Source of the DNA: Brachybacterium ginsengisoli | GTDB taxonomy: Bacteria > Actinomycetota > Actinomycetes > Actinomycetales > Dermabacteraceae | Direction: 5' to 3' | Assembly: GCF_002407065.1 (NCBI RefSeq) | Contig: NZ_CP023564.1 | Coordinates: forward strand, 3,348,001 to 3,412,000 | Length of the DNA stretch: 64,000 nt | Shown: piece after piece, positions 50,874 through 59,120 of the stretch | Position numbering within the stretch: position 1 is the stretch's first letter | Layout of the letters: every line of letters begins with the position of its first letter | Program-made: the position numbers and the translations under genes | The notes under the pieces: generated by a model | Seen by the model: the letters and a program-made list of their open reading frames with translations, nothing else | Database searches by the model: none | Told to the model about the DNA's origin: nothing

Positions 50874-52214
50874 TCACAGCGCCAGCCGCAACGGTTCGTC
50901 GAGCATGTCCTGGATCTCCTGGAGCGCTCGCGCGGCGTCGGCGCCGTCGGCCACCCGGTGGTCGATGGTCAGGCCGAGCTCGCAGCTCATCCGTCCGGTG
51001 ACGGTGCCGTCCTCCCCCACCACCGGGACGAAGCCCACGGTGCCGACGCTGAGCGCCGTCGCCTGGGGCGGGGTGATCAGGGCGTTGAACCGGTCCACGC
51101 CCATCCCGCCGAGGTTGGAGACGGTGCCGGTGGCCGGCCCGAACAGGGACGGGTCCACGGTCCCGGCCTTGGCGGAGGCGCCGATCCGACGCACCTCGGC
51201 GTCCAGCGCTCGGATGCTCTGGAGGTCCGGTTCGCGCAGCACGGGCACGAGCAGGCCGCCGGGGGTGTCCACGGCGAGCACCACGTCCACCGTGGGGTTG
51301 CGTCGCACGCCGCCCTCGGCCCAGGACCCGTTGAGCTGCTCGTTCCCGCGCAGCAGGAGGGCGTAGGCGCGCACCAGCAGGGTGGTCCAGCTGACGCCCT
51401 TCAGCACGCCGGTGCGGGCGCGCGCGGCGGTGGAGAGGTCCATCGACCGGAACGCCGTGAACTGCGGGATCAGCGGGGTGGTGGCCATCGCCGCGGCGGT
51501 CATCTGGCGGGTGCGGCGCTCGCGCACCGAGCCCAGCAGCTGCTCCGGGGAGGCGTCGACGACGGGAGCGGCGAGCGCTCCCGCTGCGGGCGCCGCGGGC
51601 GTGGAGCACGTCGCAGGGCCGGTCGACCCGCCGGTCCCCTGAGTACCGCCCCGCTCGGCGACGTCGACGCGTGCGGCGTCGGTCTCGGCGATCGCCTGCT
51701 TGACGTCCTTGACCCGCACCGTGCCGTGGGGACCGGTCGCGGTGAGGGCGCGCAGGTCCAGCCCGTGGTCCCTGGCGAGCTTGCGGGCGAGCGGCACGGC
51801 GGGCGGCATCGGGCCGTCGAGCGCCGCCCCCGGGGCGGGCTCGGCGGAATCCGTCGCCGCCCGGCTCGGCGCGGCGACCGGTTCATCCGCCGTGGCGCTC
51901 TCGCCGTCGGCGTCGGCGTTCTCTCCGGCCGTCCCGGCACCGCCGCCGAAGAGGTCACCGAGGAGGTCCTCCTCCTCGGAGGCGACCAGCGCGATGTGGG
52001 CACCGACCGCGACCACGTCGCCCTCGGCGTGCAGCAGCTTCGCGACCACCCCGGCGGCCGGGGACTCGACCTCCATGTCGACCTTGTCGGTCATCACCAC
52101 CGCGACCACGTCGCCCTTGGCGATCTGGTCGCCCTCGGCGACCTGCCACTCGGTGATCGTGCCCTCCTCCATGGTCATGGACATCTTGGGCATCGTCAGC
52201 GGGATCTCGGCCAT
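50874..52214 (-). CDS. Dihydrolipoamide acyltransferase (E2) of a 2-oxo acid or acetoin dehydrogenase
   Basis: A 446-residue E2. The lipoyl domain is at 1-80 with Lys44 in MTDKVDME. A flexible Ala/Glu-rich linker follows, then a peripheral subunit-binding domain at about 138-178 (LARKLARDHGLDLRALTATG). The catalytic domain ends with DHRVADGADAARAL near residue 420. It carries the acyl group from E1 to CoA. It starts 3 nt after the E1beta stop. No E3 gene is present, so E3 must come from elsewhere. Confidence 0.93.
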   Translation of the reverse strand: MAEIPLTMPKMSMTMEEGTITEWQVAEGDQIAKGDVVAVVMTDKVDMEVESPAAGVVAKLLHAEGDVVAVGAHIALVASEEEDLLGDLFGGGAGTAGENADADGESATADEPVAAPSRAATDSAEPAPGAALDGPMPPAVPLARKLARDHGLDLRALTATGPHGTVRVKDVKQAIAETDAARVDVAERGGTQGTGGSTGPATCSTPAAPAAGALAAPVVDASPEQLLGSVRERRTRQMTAAAMATTPLIPQFTAFRSMDLSTAARARTGVLKGVSWTTLLVRAYALLLRGNEQLNGSWAEGGVRRNPTVDVVLAVDTPGGLLVPVLREPDLQSIRALDAEVRRIGASAKAGTVDPSLFGPATGTVSNLGGMGVDRFNALITPPQATALSVGTVGFVPVVGEDGTVTGRMSCELGLTIDHRVADGADAARALQEIQDMLDEPLRLAL

Positions 52215-52217
52215 GGC

Positions 52218-53207
52218 TCACCACTCCTTCACGAGCGCGGCGGCCTCGCGGACGATGTCGTCCACCTGCGGGACCGCGGCCTTCTCGAGCTCGGGGTTGT
52301 ACGGGATGGGGACGTCGAGGCCGCACAGGCGCCGCACCGGGGCCTGCAGGTGGCCGAAGGCGCTGGACTCCACGATCGAGGCGGAGATCTCGCCCATGAA
52401 GCCGCCGAAGCGCACGGATTCCTGGACCAGCAGGGCGCGGCCCGTGCGGGTCACGCTGTCCACGATGAGCGGCAGGTCCAGGGGCTTCAGCGTGCGGGGG
52501 TCGATGACCTCGGCGCTGATCCCCTCCTCGGCCAGCCGATCGGCCGCCTCGAGGGAGCGCTGCACCTCGACGCCGGTGGCGACGATGGTGAGGTCGGTGC
52601 CCTCGCGCTCGATCCTGCCCACGCCCAGGCGGCCCACCTCGAAGGTCTCGGGCACCTCAAAGGTCTGCTTGTACAGCAGCTTGTGCTCGAGCACCATCAC
52701 CGGGTTCGGGTCCTCGAGCGCGGCGAGCAGCAGCTCGGCGGCGTCGGTCGCGGTCGAGGGCATCACGACCTTCAGCCCCGGAATGCACGTGAACCAGGCC
52801 TCGAGGGACTGCGAGTGCTGGGCGGCGGCGCCCGTGCCCGAGCCGCCGGGCGCCCGGATCACGAGCGGCACGTTCGCCTGCCCGCCCACCATGAAGTGGA
52901 GCTTCGCCGCCTGGTTGGCGATCTGGTCCATGGCCTGGGCCGTGAAGTCGGAGAACTGGATCTCCACGATGGGGCGCATGCCGGTGATCGCGGCGCCCAC
53001 CCCCATCCCCACGAGCCCCAGCTCGGAGATGGTGGTGTCCCGCACCCGCTCGGGACCGAAGCGGTCGATGAGGTCGTTCTCGACGCCGAAGGCGCCGCCG
53101 TACAGGCCCACGTCCTCCCCCATCAGGAAGACCCGCTCGTCGGCGGTCATGGCCTGGGCCATCGCCTCGCGGATGGCCTCGGAGTAGGTCATCTCCCTCG
53201 TGGTCAT
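52218..53207 (-). CDS. E1 component beta subunit of 2-oxo acid or acetoin dehydrogenase
   Basis: A 329-residue transketolase-like subunit ([57 protein letters not shown]). It forms the thiamine diphosphate site with E1alpha. The sequence looks nearer to acetoin dehydrogenase AcoB or branched-chain E1beta than to a pyruvate enzyme, but this is by eye. The ATG overlaps the E1alpha stop. Confidence 0.92.
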   Translation of the reverse strand: MTTREMTYSEAIREAMAQAMTADERVFLMGEDVGLYGGAFGVENDLIDRFGPERVRDTTISELGLVGMGVGAAITGMRPIVEIQFSDFTAQAMDQIANQAAKLHFMVGGQANVPLVIRAPGGSGTGAAAQHSQSLEAWFTCIPGLKVVMPSTATDAAELLLAALEDPNPVMVLEHKLLYKQTFEVPETFEVGRLGVGRIEREGTDLTIVATGVEVQRSLEAADRLAEEGISAEVIDPRTLKPLDLPLIVDSVTRTGRALLVQESVRFGGFMGEISASIVESSAFGHLQAPVRRLCGLDVPIPYNPELEKAAVPQVDDIVREAAALVKEW

Positions 53208-54292
53208 CGTCCTGCCTCCGCATCATCGGTGGTGGCGCCGACGGTCAGGGCCCCGACGGCATCGCGGGTGTCGGTCGCGTCCACCGCCGAGGGAGCGTAG
53301 ACGGCGTCCAGCAGCGCGGCGGGGTCCGGGTCCTCGCCCTGGGTGCCGAAGATGACGGACTCGCGGATCGCGGTGCGTGCCCCGGCCTGGATCTCGTCGA
53401 GCCGGCTCTGGTCGAGGACCCCGGACTCCAGCAGGCGGTGGGTGAAGGCCGCGATGGGGTCCTTCTCCTTCCACTGCGCGATCTCCTCCTTGGAGCGGTA
53501 CCGGTTCTTGTCCGACTTCGAGTGCCCGCGCCAGCGGTAGGTGATGGCCTCGACGAAGCTCGGCCCCTCCCCGGCCCGGGCCCGGTCGATCGCCCGACGG
53601 GTCGCCTCGGCGACGGCGTGGACGTCGTTGCCGTCGACGCTCTCGCCAGGGATGCCGTAGCCTGCGGCCTTGACCGCGAGGTTCTCGACCTTGAAGGCCT
53701 TCTGCGAGGACATGGACATGCCGTACTGGTTGTTCTCGCAGACGAACACCACCGGCAGGCTCCACATGGAGGCGAGGGTGAGGGCCTCGTGCCAGGCTCC
53801 CTCGCCCACGGCGCCGTCACCGTGGAAGCAGACGGCGACCTTCCCGTTGCCGGTGAGCTGGTTGGTCAGCCCGGCGCCGGCCGCGATCGGCACGCCGCCG
53901 GCGACGATGCCGTTGGCGCCGAGGTTGCCGGTGGCGACGTCGGCGATGTGCATCGATCCTCCGCGACCGCGGCAGTAGCCGTTGTCCTTGGCCAGCAGCT
54001 CGGCCATCATCCGCCCCAGCTCGGCGCCGCGGGCGATGCAGTGCCCGTGGCCGCGGTGAGTGGAGGTGATCTGGTCGCCCTCCTCGAGGTTCAGGCAGGT
54101 CCCGGTGGGCACGGCCTCCATGCCGATGGACAGGTGCATGGTCCCGTGCATCATGCCGCGTCCGTAGAGGTCCTCGACCGCCTCCTCGAACAGGCGGATC
54201 CGCCACATCGTCGCGAGCGCCTCGCCCGCGACCTCCGGATCCTCCAGCAGGGCGTCCGGCGCGGGCGCCGTGGTGGTGCGGGGCGCGGTCAT
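53204..54292 (-). CDS. E1 component alpha subunit of 2-oxo acid or acetoin dehydrogenase
   Basis: A 362-residue thiamine diphosphate-binding subunit. The cofactor motif [20 protein letters not shown] ends in the ENNQYGMS block. GHGHCIARG and [13 protein letters not shown] are typical of AcoA/PDH E1alpha. It decarboxylates a 2-oxo acid or cleaves acetoin. The start overlaps the stop of the COG4091 oxidoreductase gene, so substrate supply by that enzyme is a natural idea. Confidence 0.92.
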   Translation of the reverse strand: MTAPRTTTAPAPDALLEDPEVAGEALATMWRIRLFEEAVEDLYGRGMMHGTMHLSIGMEAVPTGTCLNLEEGDQITSTHRGHGHCIARGAELGRMMAELLAKDNGYCRGRGGSMHIADVATGNLGANGIVAGGVPIAAGAGLTNQLTGNGKVAVCFHGDGAVGEGAWHEALTLASMWSLPVVFVCENNQYGMSMSSQKAFKVENLAVKAAGYGIPGESVDGNDVHAVAEATRRAIDRARAGEGPSFVEAITYRWRGHSKSDKNRYRSKEEIAQWKEKDPIAAFTHRLLESGVLDQSRLDEIQAGARTAIRESVIFGTQGEDPDPAALLDAVYAPSAVDATDTRDAVGALTVGATTDDAEAGR

Positions 54293-55590
54293 CGGATCAC
54301 CCCGCGGGCGAGCATCGCGTCCTGCATCCGGCGCATCGCCACCAGCGGCCGCGACTCGTCCAGGAGCACGTCGGCGTAGGTCAGGGCCTGCCCGGCGGGG
54401 ACGTCCCGGACCAGGGTCGAGGTGGCGGCCAGGGCGACCGGCAGCAGGTCCTGCTCACGGGCCTGGGCGGCGTCGTACGCAGTGCCGTGCACGTGGTGGC
54501 CGCCGATCCCCTCCAGGGCGGTCCCCTCGGCGAGGTCGGACTTCGCCACGGCGACGACGTCGGCCGTCCAGGCGGTCGCGGCGAAGGAGGGCCGACGGTC
54601 CAGCACGGCCTCGCCGATCGAGAGCGGCGCCTCGATGGAGGCGAGGTGGAAGGGCCGGTAGATCTGGAAGTGGTTCCCCTCGCCCGGCAGGCGCAGGTAG
54701 TGCAGCTCCTCGGTGACCACGTCGCTGTCGGAGCGGACCACCACGAAGACGCCCGGGGCGACGTCACCGGTCACGTACTCGACCACGGGCCCCTCCCCGG
54801 TGAGGATCCCGCCCGCGGCGGCCGGCCGCATCGCGGCGGAGAGCCCCGCGAGATCCACGGCGGCGCCGTGCATGCCCGGGGTCTCGATCGCGTAGCCGGT
54901 GGCGTTGGCGAGCGCGGCCATCTCGATCTGGGTCTTGGTGCCGTCGGTGAAGGAGGTGAGCATCTTGGGGTTCATGCCCTTGCGCTCGGCCTCCTCGGCC
55001 ACGTCCTCGGGGACGTCGGTGGGGCGCATCGGGTTGTTCTTGCCCTTGCCCGCCACGACCACCTCGAGCCCGAGGTCCTCGGCGTACTCGACGAGCTTGA
55101 GGCACTCGACGGGCTCGTCGCCGCGGCACACCGTGTACACCGCGCTGCCGGAGGCCGCGGTGCGGGCCAGGAGCAGGCCCACGGTGACGTCGGCCTCCAC
55201 GGTCATGAGGGCGACGTCCATGCCGGCCAGCACGCACGACATCGCCACCTGCGCGGCCACGTCCGGGATCCCGGAGACCTCGACGACGATGTCCAGGGGC
55301 AGCTCGGCCAGGCGCAGGCCGTCGTCCAGCACGGCGGCGTGGCCGGAGTCGATGACCTCGGCGGCGTGCTCGATGCTGGTGGCGCGCTCCACGTCGGTGC
55401 GGCCCGCCCCGGCCAGGGCGGCCTCGGCGCGGTCGATCGCGACGTCGGCGACGGCCGAGACCTCCATCCCGCGGGCGCGGTGCACCTGTGCGACCAGGCC
55501 CGATCCCATCTGGCCGGCGCCGACGATGCCGACGCGGACGGGGCGGCCGAGCGCGGCCTCGCGCTCGACCAGACGCTGTGTGTAGCTCAT
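54289..55590 (-). CDS. COG4091-type NAD(P) oxidoreductase with SAF domain
   Basis: A 433-residue protein related to homoserine dehydrogenases. The N-terminal Rossmann motif is VRVGIVGAGQMGSGLVAQV, the middle has EVSGIPDVAAQVAMSCVLAG and VVVAGKGKNNPMRPTDV, and the last 80 residues form the SAF domain (VVAVAKSDLAEGTALEGIGG). The family is commonly linked to glucitol-type PTS and GutM genes, as here, but I know no settled activity. It may oxidise the phosphorylated polyol product. Confidence 0.85.
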   Translation of the reverse strand: MSYTQRLVEREAALGRPVRVGIVGAGQMGSGLVAQVHRARGMEVSAVADVAIDRAEAALAGAGRTDVERATSIEHAAEVIDSGHAAVLDDGLRLAELPLDIVVEVSGIPDVAAQVAMSCVLAGMDVALMTVEADVTVGLLLARTAASGSAVYTVCRGDEPVECLKLVEYAEDLGLEVVVAGKGKNNPMRPTDVPEDVAEEAERKGMNPKMLTSFTDGTKTQIEMAALANATGYAIETPGMHGAAVDLAGLSAAMRPAAAGGILTGEGPVVEYVTGDVAPGVFVVVRSDSDVVTEELHYLRLPGEGNHFQIYRPFHLASIEAPLSIGEAVLDRRPSFAATAWTADVVAVAKSDLAEGTALEGIGGHHVHGTAYDAAQAREQDLLPVALAATSTLVRDVPAGQALTYADVLLDESRPLVAMRRMQDAMLARGVIR

Positions 55591-56021
55591 GCCGGGGTTC
55601 CTTCCGGGGTGACCGTGCGGGCGGCGCGCGCACGGAGGGATCGGGTGGGCTTGGCGGTCTCGCGGAACTGGGTGGTGGCCTGCTCCAGCGCCGTGACCAT
55701 GTGCTTGCTGGTGGCCCGCTCGAGGACGCCGCGGAGGCCGCCCTCGAGGAAGCCGGCGCGGTGGAACCGCGCGAGCACCGTCGAGCCCTGCATGGTGCGG
55801 GCCTCGAGGATGCGACGGGTGGTGGAGTCGACGGCGAGGATCACCACGCAGCCGCGCAGGAAGCCCTTGCCACGACCGGAGACGATGACCACGCCGTTGC
55901 GGTCGTGGGTGTCCGCGAGGTCGCGGATCGCGCCGACGTAGGCGCGGTGCTGCTGATAGCTGAACGCGAAGGAGAGGACGATCGCGACGATCAGCAGAGC
56001 GATGAATCCGAGCTGGTCCAT
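55587..56021 (-). CDS. gutM: GutM-family glucitol operon activator
   Basis: A 144-residue protein with one N-terminal membrane segment (LGFIALLIVAIVLSFAFSYQ) and the GutM body (GKGFLRGCVVILAVDSTTRR, GSTVLARFHR). GutM is an auxiliary activator in glucitol operons of enteric bacteria. Its ATG region follows the IIA gene by 36 nt, and its stop overlaps the COG4091 start. Confidence 0.87.
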   Translation of the reverse strand: MDQLGFIALLIVAIVLSFAFSYQQHRAYVGAIRDLADTHDRNGVVIVSGRGKGFLRGCVVILAVDSTTRRILEARTMQGSTVLARFHRAGFLEGGLRGVLERATSKHMVTALEQATTQFRETAKPTRSLRARAARTVTPEGTPA

Positions 56022-56057
56022 GGAGTGCTCCTCGAAGGATGGGAGGGGAGGTGGGGG

Positions 56058-56426
56058 TCAGGCCGAGCGCAGGACGATCCGGTCGCCGACGCCGGGCGGG
56101 ACGGCCTCGCCGCGCACGTGCACCGCGCCCGGCAGCAGGTTCTGGTCCACGGAGTTGACGTAGAGGACCACATGGCCGAGCTCGTCCAGGTTCTCGGTGG
56201 CCTTCTCCCCCACCTCGTCCACGGGGTAGTCCCGACCCGCGACCTCGAACACGTCCCCCACCCGGATCTCCCGCTGCGGTGCGCCGTCCGGGGAGTGGAC
56301 GACGGAGACGTCGGCCAGGGCCGGCGGCACCGGCTCGGCGAACAGGATCAGCACGCCGGCGTCGAGCATCTCCTGGGCATCGGGGCCGATGCGGGTGATG
56401 GTGGTGGTCCAGAGGGTGGTGCTCAC
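56058..56426 (-). CDS. srlB: PTS glucitol/sorbitol-type component IIA
   Basis: A 122-residue IIA-Gut protein (VSTTLWTTTITRIGPDAQEM, VGEKATENLDELGHVVLYVN, LLPGAVHVRGE). It accepts phosphate from HPr and passes it to the SrlE IIB domain. The GTG at 56424-56426 follows AAGGAG; a longer reading upstream is low-complexity. Confidence 0.88.
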   Translation of the reverse strand: MSTTLWTTTITRIGPDAQEMLDAGVLILFAEPVPPALADVSVVHSPDGAPQREIRVGDVFEVAGRDYPVDEVGEKATENLDELGHVVLYVNSVDQNLLPGAVHVRGEAVPPGVGDRIVLRSA

Positions 56427-56518
56427 AGCGGGGTGCTCCTTGCGGGTCGCGGGTCGGGACTGGTGCGGGTGGGGTGGTGCGGGTGGGGTGGTGCGGGTGG
56501 AGTGGGGTGTCGGGCGGG

Positions 56519-57607
56519 TCAGTTGACGAGGAAGCCGGCGAAGTACGCCAGGATCACCGCGATCGGCGAGGTGATCAGGCGGGAGAAGAGCACGGCGGGC
56601 ACACCCACCGAGACCGTCTCCGGCTTCGCCTCCCCGAGGGACAGGCCGACGGGGATGAAGTCGCAGCCCACCTGGCCGTTGATCGCGAACAGGGTGGGCA
56701 GCGCGTACTGGACGGGCAGGTTGCCGGCCGCGATCTGCGTACCCATCAGCACGCCCACGACCTGGGCGATCGCGGCGCCGGGGCCGAGGATCGGGGACAG
56801 GATCGGGATCGCGGTGATGACGCCCAGCAGGATCAGCCCGAGCGGGTTGCCGACCAGCGGCGTGACCAGGTGGGCGATGCCCTCGGAGATCCCGGTGTAG
56901 GTGACGATGCCGATCAGCAGCGACACGTACGCCATGAACGGGATGATCGTCTGCAGGCACAGCTGGACCGCCTGGCGGCCCGAGGAGAGCAGGGTGTTGA
57001 TGAGGTAGCCGATGACGCTGCCGAACTTCACCACCACTCCGGTGAACCCGCCCATGCCGCCGCCGGCCATCGCGGCCCCGGTCTGCTCCATCCGCTCCTG
57101 CTTGGAGGGCAGGGCCGCGGGATCGACGGCGGTGCGGCCGTCGGCCGTGGATCCGTCCGCCGTGCGTCCGTCGGACGCAGTGCCGGCCGTCGCGGCGGCG
57201 CCGGTGGTGGCGGCCGCGGCGGTGGCAGCGTCGTCGGACTCCAGGAGCTCGATGTCGCCGGCGCCGACCGCGGAGACGAAGATGTCCGCCGTGATGAACT
57301 GCGCCAGCGGGCCCGAGGGCTCCCCGGGGTAGACGTCGACGGTGGGGATCCGCTTCTTGGGATAGACGCCGATGCGGGCGGTGCCGCCGCAGTTGATGAC
57401 CGCGACCAGCACCTTGTCGTCCTCGACGTGGTTCTTGAAGCCGTCCACGGCGGTGGCTCCGGTGAGCTCCGCGATGCGGGCGGCGACGGGGTGGATGCCG
57501 CCGCCCGTGACGGACAGGACGACGTCCTTGGTCTCGGTGGGGGTCAGGGTGAGCCCGTCGCCCCAGCCGCCGCGACCGCGACGGACATGGACGCTGTGGG
57601 TGCTCAT
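56519..57607 (-). CDS. srlE: PTS glucitol/sorbitol-type component IIB-IIC1
   Basis: A 362-residue protein. The IIB domain (1-120) carries Cys73 in VINCGGTARIGVYPKKRIPT, the phospho-site. A 50-residue linker is Ala/Thr/Asp-rich with repeated TADGRT-like units. The membrane part (about 170-362) includes VVVKFGSVIGYLINTLLSSG and NGQVGCDFIPVGLSLGEAKP. It works with SrlA as the glucitol permease. It overlaps SrlA by 4 nt. Confidence 0.9.
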   Translation of the reverse strand: MSTHSVHVRRGRGGWGDGLTLTPTETKDVVLSVTGGGIHPVAARIAELTGATAVDGFKNHVEDDKVLVAVINCGGTARIGVYPKKRIPTVDVYPGEPSGPLAQFITADIFVSAVGAGDIELLESDDAATAAAATTGAAATAGTASDGRTADGSTADGRTAVDPAALPSKQERMEQTGAAMAGGGMGGFTGVVVKFGSVIGYLINTLLSSGRQAVQLCLQTIIPFMAYVSLLIGIVTYTGISEGIAHLVTPLVGNPLGLILLGVITAIPILSPILGPGAAIAQVVGVLMGTQIAAGNLPVQYALPTLFAINGQVGCDFIPVGLSLGEAKPETVSVGVPAVLFSRLITSPIAVILAYFAGFLVN

Positions 57608-58290
57608 CGCAGGCCCCCCTGGATGCTGCCGGCCGCGTAGTCCTCGTCGAACTGGTCGAACTTCGCGCGGTCGGGGCTGCGACGGATCATCACCTCGGTG
57701 ATCCACTGGGTGACGATGCCGCGGAGCAGGATGACCACGATGCCCACCACGAAGTACATGACGGCGAGCTTCGCGTAGGCATCGGGGTTGATCGCGAGCA
57801 CGCCCGCGCTGACGCCGGTCCACACGAAGATCTCCCCCGCGTTGGCGTGCGGGAAGAAGCTCGTGACCGGGTGGACGAACGAGACGGCCGAGTCGTAGAA
57901 CGCCGGCTTCTGGCGCTCGGGCAGGAAGCGTCCGAAGGTGTAGGCCATCGGGTTGGTGAGCATGATGACCGCGAGGATCGGCATCACCGTGTAGCGGGTG
58001 AGCGCGTACTTCCCGGACCAGCGCACGGCGCGGGTGACCCGCTCCTCGCCGATCCAGGTGGTGACCGCGTACATCGCGGTGAGCAGGACGATCAGCAGCG
58101 GAAGGATCCCGGTGAAGAGACCGGTGAAGCTCTCCGCGGCGGCCTGGAACAGGCCGATGAAGTGCTCGGCGAACCAGGTGACGGCCTTCATCACCGGGTT
58201 GTCGGCGCCGACGGCGGGAGCGGGATCCGCGAGGATCGTTCCTCCCGCGAGCAGCTGGCTGTCGAGCCCCGTGAGGGCGGGGACGGTCAT
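57604..58290 (-). CDS. srlA: PTS glucitol/sorbitol-type component IIC2
   Basis: A 228-residue membrane protein with about five segments (WFAEHFIGLFQAAAESFTGL, ILAVIMLTNPMAYTFGRFLP, VIRR-like end region). It is the first gene of the minus-strand run. The ATG at 58288-58290 follows GAAGGAG; an upstream in-frame GTG at 58416 would extend into the palindrome-rich control region and is rejected. Confidence 0.89.
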   Translation of the reverse strand: MTVPALTGLDSQLLAGGTILADPAPAVGADNPVMKAVTWFAEHFIGLFQAAAESFTGLFTGILPLLIVLLTAMYAVTTWIGEERVTRAVRWSGKYALTRYTVMPILAVIMLTNPMAYTFGRFLPERQKPAFYDSAVSFVHPVTSFFPHANAGEIFVWTGVSAGVLAINPDAYAKLAVMYFVVGIVVILLRGIVTQWITEVMIRRSPDRAKFDQFDEDYAAGSIQGGLR

Positions 58291-58400
58291 GGTGAATCTC
58301 CTTCGATCCACGCAGCGCTCCTCGGGGAGGGCGCTGCTCGAGACGGCGAGGGCACGGACCGGCCTCGATCTCCCGGTCGTCACCTTCGTGACTACTTTTC

Positions 58401-58483
58401 GCACACCGGTGTGCACGTGCAGATCATGGTGCCCCCGCTCACACCTGCACGCAAGTGTTACGACAAGAAGTCACATCTGTGAC
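58401..58483. promoter_or_regulatory. Palindromes upstream of the glucitol-type PTS operon
   Basis: GCACACCGGTGTGC at 58401-58414 is a perfect 14-bp palindrome, overlapping GCACGTGC at 58413-58420. A second inverted repeat, GTCACATCTGTGAC, is at 58470-58483. They lie 111-193 nt upstream of the srlA start, where operators are expected. The regulator could be a SorC protein encoded nearby; I cannot place the promoter with confidence. Confidence 0.55.
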
Positions 58484-58560
58484 GATGTGCGGTGCGCGCG
58501 AGGACAAGGCGCCACCAACGGGGTCGGCCCGGCCCGCCCCACCCGCGCCTCATCCCGCCC

Positions 58561-58620
58561 CGCGCCTCACCTCGCCGGCCCGGCCCGGCCCGCGCCTCAC
58601 CTCGCCGGCCCGGCCCGCCC
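58561..58620. repeat. 30-nt direct repeat, two copies
   Basis: Two 30-nt units (58561-58590 and 58591-58620) beginning CGCGCCTCACCTCGCCGGCC differ at one position near the end. They abut the third 58-nt palindrome. Confidence 0.85.
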
Positions 58621-58636
58621 CGTGAGCGAGCACAAA

Positions 58637-58694
58637 GTTTTGTCCAGGCACGACCGATGTGGAGCGCCACATCGGTCGTGCCTGGACATTTCTG
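58637..58694. repeat. 58-nt palindromic element, copy 3
   Basis: A perfect 22-bp stem (58641-58662 with 58667-58688) around AGCG. The core is GACCGATG at 58652-58659 and CATCGGTC at 58670-58677. Outer bases are GTTTTGTC and GACATTTCTG. The lower stem is CCAGGCAC with GTGCCTGG, different from the other copies but fully paired. Confidence 0.9.
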
Positions 58695-58796
58695 GATCGA
58701 AGCGAGCCTGGTGGGCCGACGGCGCCGGTGAGCAGTCCGCGCAGGCCGTCCCGCACCCAGCAGCCTGCTCCCGCCTCACACCGCCCCACCGCGCGA

Positions 58797-58854
58797 GTTT
58801 TGTCGCCTGACGACCTATGCGGTCCCTCGCATCGGTCGTGAACAGACACTTCTG
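58797..58854. repeat. 58-nt palindromic element, copy 4 (decayed)
   Basis: Same length and spacing as the other copies: GTTTTGTC, core GACCTATG at 58812-58819 (one change), CATCGGTC at 58830-58837, GACACTTCTG. The lower stem has several mismatches (CGCCTGAC against GTGAACAG), so it appears to be losing structure. It starts exactly 160 nt after copy 3. Confidence 0.85.
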
Positions 58855-58869
58855 CGCCAAGGCGAGCCC

Positions 58870-58953
58870 GCCGACGGGCTGGTGTGCGCCAGCGCGGGCT
58901 CGCCGACGGGCTGGTGTGCGCGGGGGCGGGCTCGCCGACGGGCCAGCGGGCGC
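58870..58953. repeat. 32-nt-period tandem repeat, three copies
   Basis: GCCGACGGGCTGGTGTGCGC occurs at 58870-58889 and again at 58902-58921; a third degenerate unit starts at 58934. The period is 32 nt. It begins 15 nt after the fourth palindrome. Confidence 0.8.
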
Positions 58954-59070
58954 GGAGCGACAGGCAGGCGGGCTCTCCGCCGCGTCGGCGGGCGCGGGCT
59001 CGGCCGACGGGCGGGCGCGGGGCCGATCACCGGTGCAGGCGCCCGCCGGCCGCCCGAGGGGTCGAGCCCG

Positions 59071-59119
59071 GGGGGGGGTCGGGCCCGGGGGGTCGGGCCC
59101 GGGGGGTCGGGCCTCGGGG
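59071..59119. repeat. G-rich 14-nt repeats with G-quadruplex potential
   Basis: GGGGGGTCGGGCCC recurs about every 14 nt (from 59073, 59087 and 59101) and then degenerates. Runs of five to eight Gs on the plus strand could form a G-quadruplex. It lies directly past the aldo/keto reductase stop, so in that gene's mRNA it is a C-rich 3' end. Confidence 0.8.
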
Positions 59120-59120
59120 G

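Larger units (their letters stand above)
58484..59120. other. 637-nt gene-free, repeat-rich region
   Basis: No protein-like reading frame is convincing; open frames here are Arg/Ala/Pro low complexity. The stretch contains two 58-nt palindromes and three blocks of short tandem repeats, listed separately. It separates the PTS operon control region from the aldo/keto reductase gene. Confidence 0.7.

Noticed and set aside
33056..58854. REP/RAYT or integron attC elements
   Set aside because: I see no GTAG tetranucleotide, no RAYT transposase and no attC R-box pairs; the match to either class is not supported.
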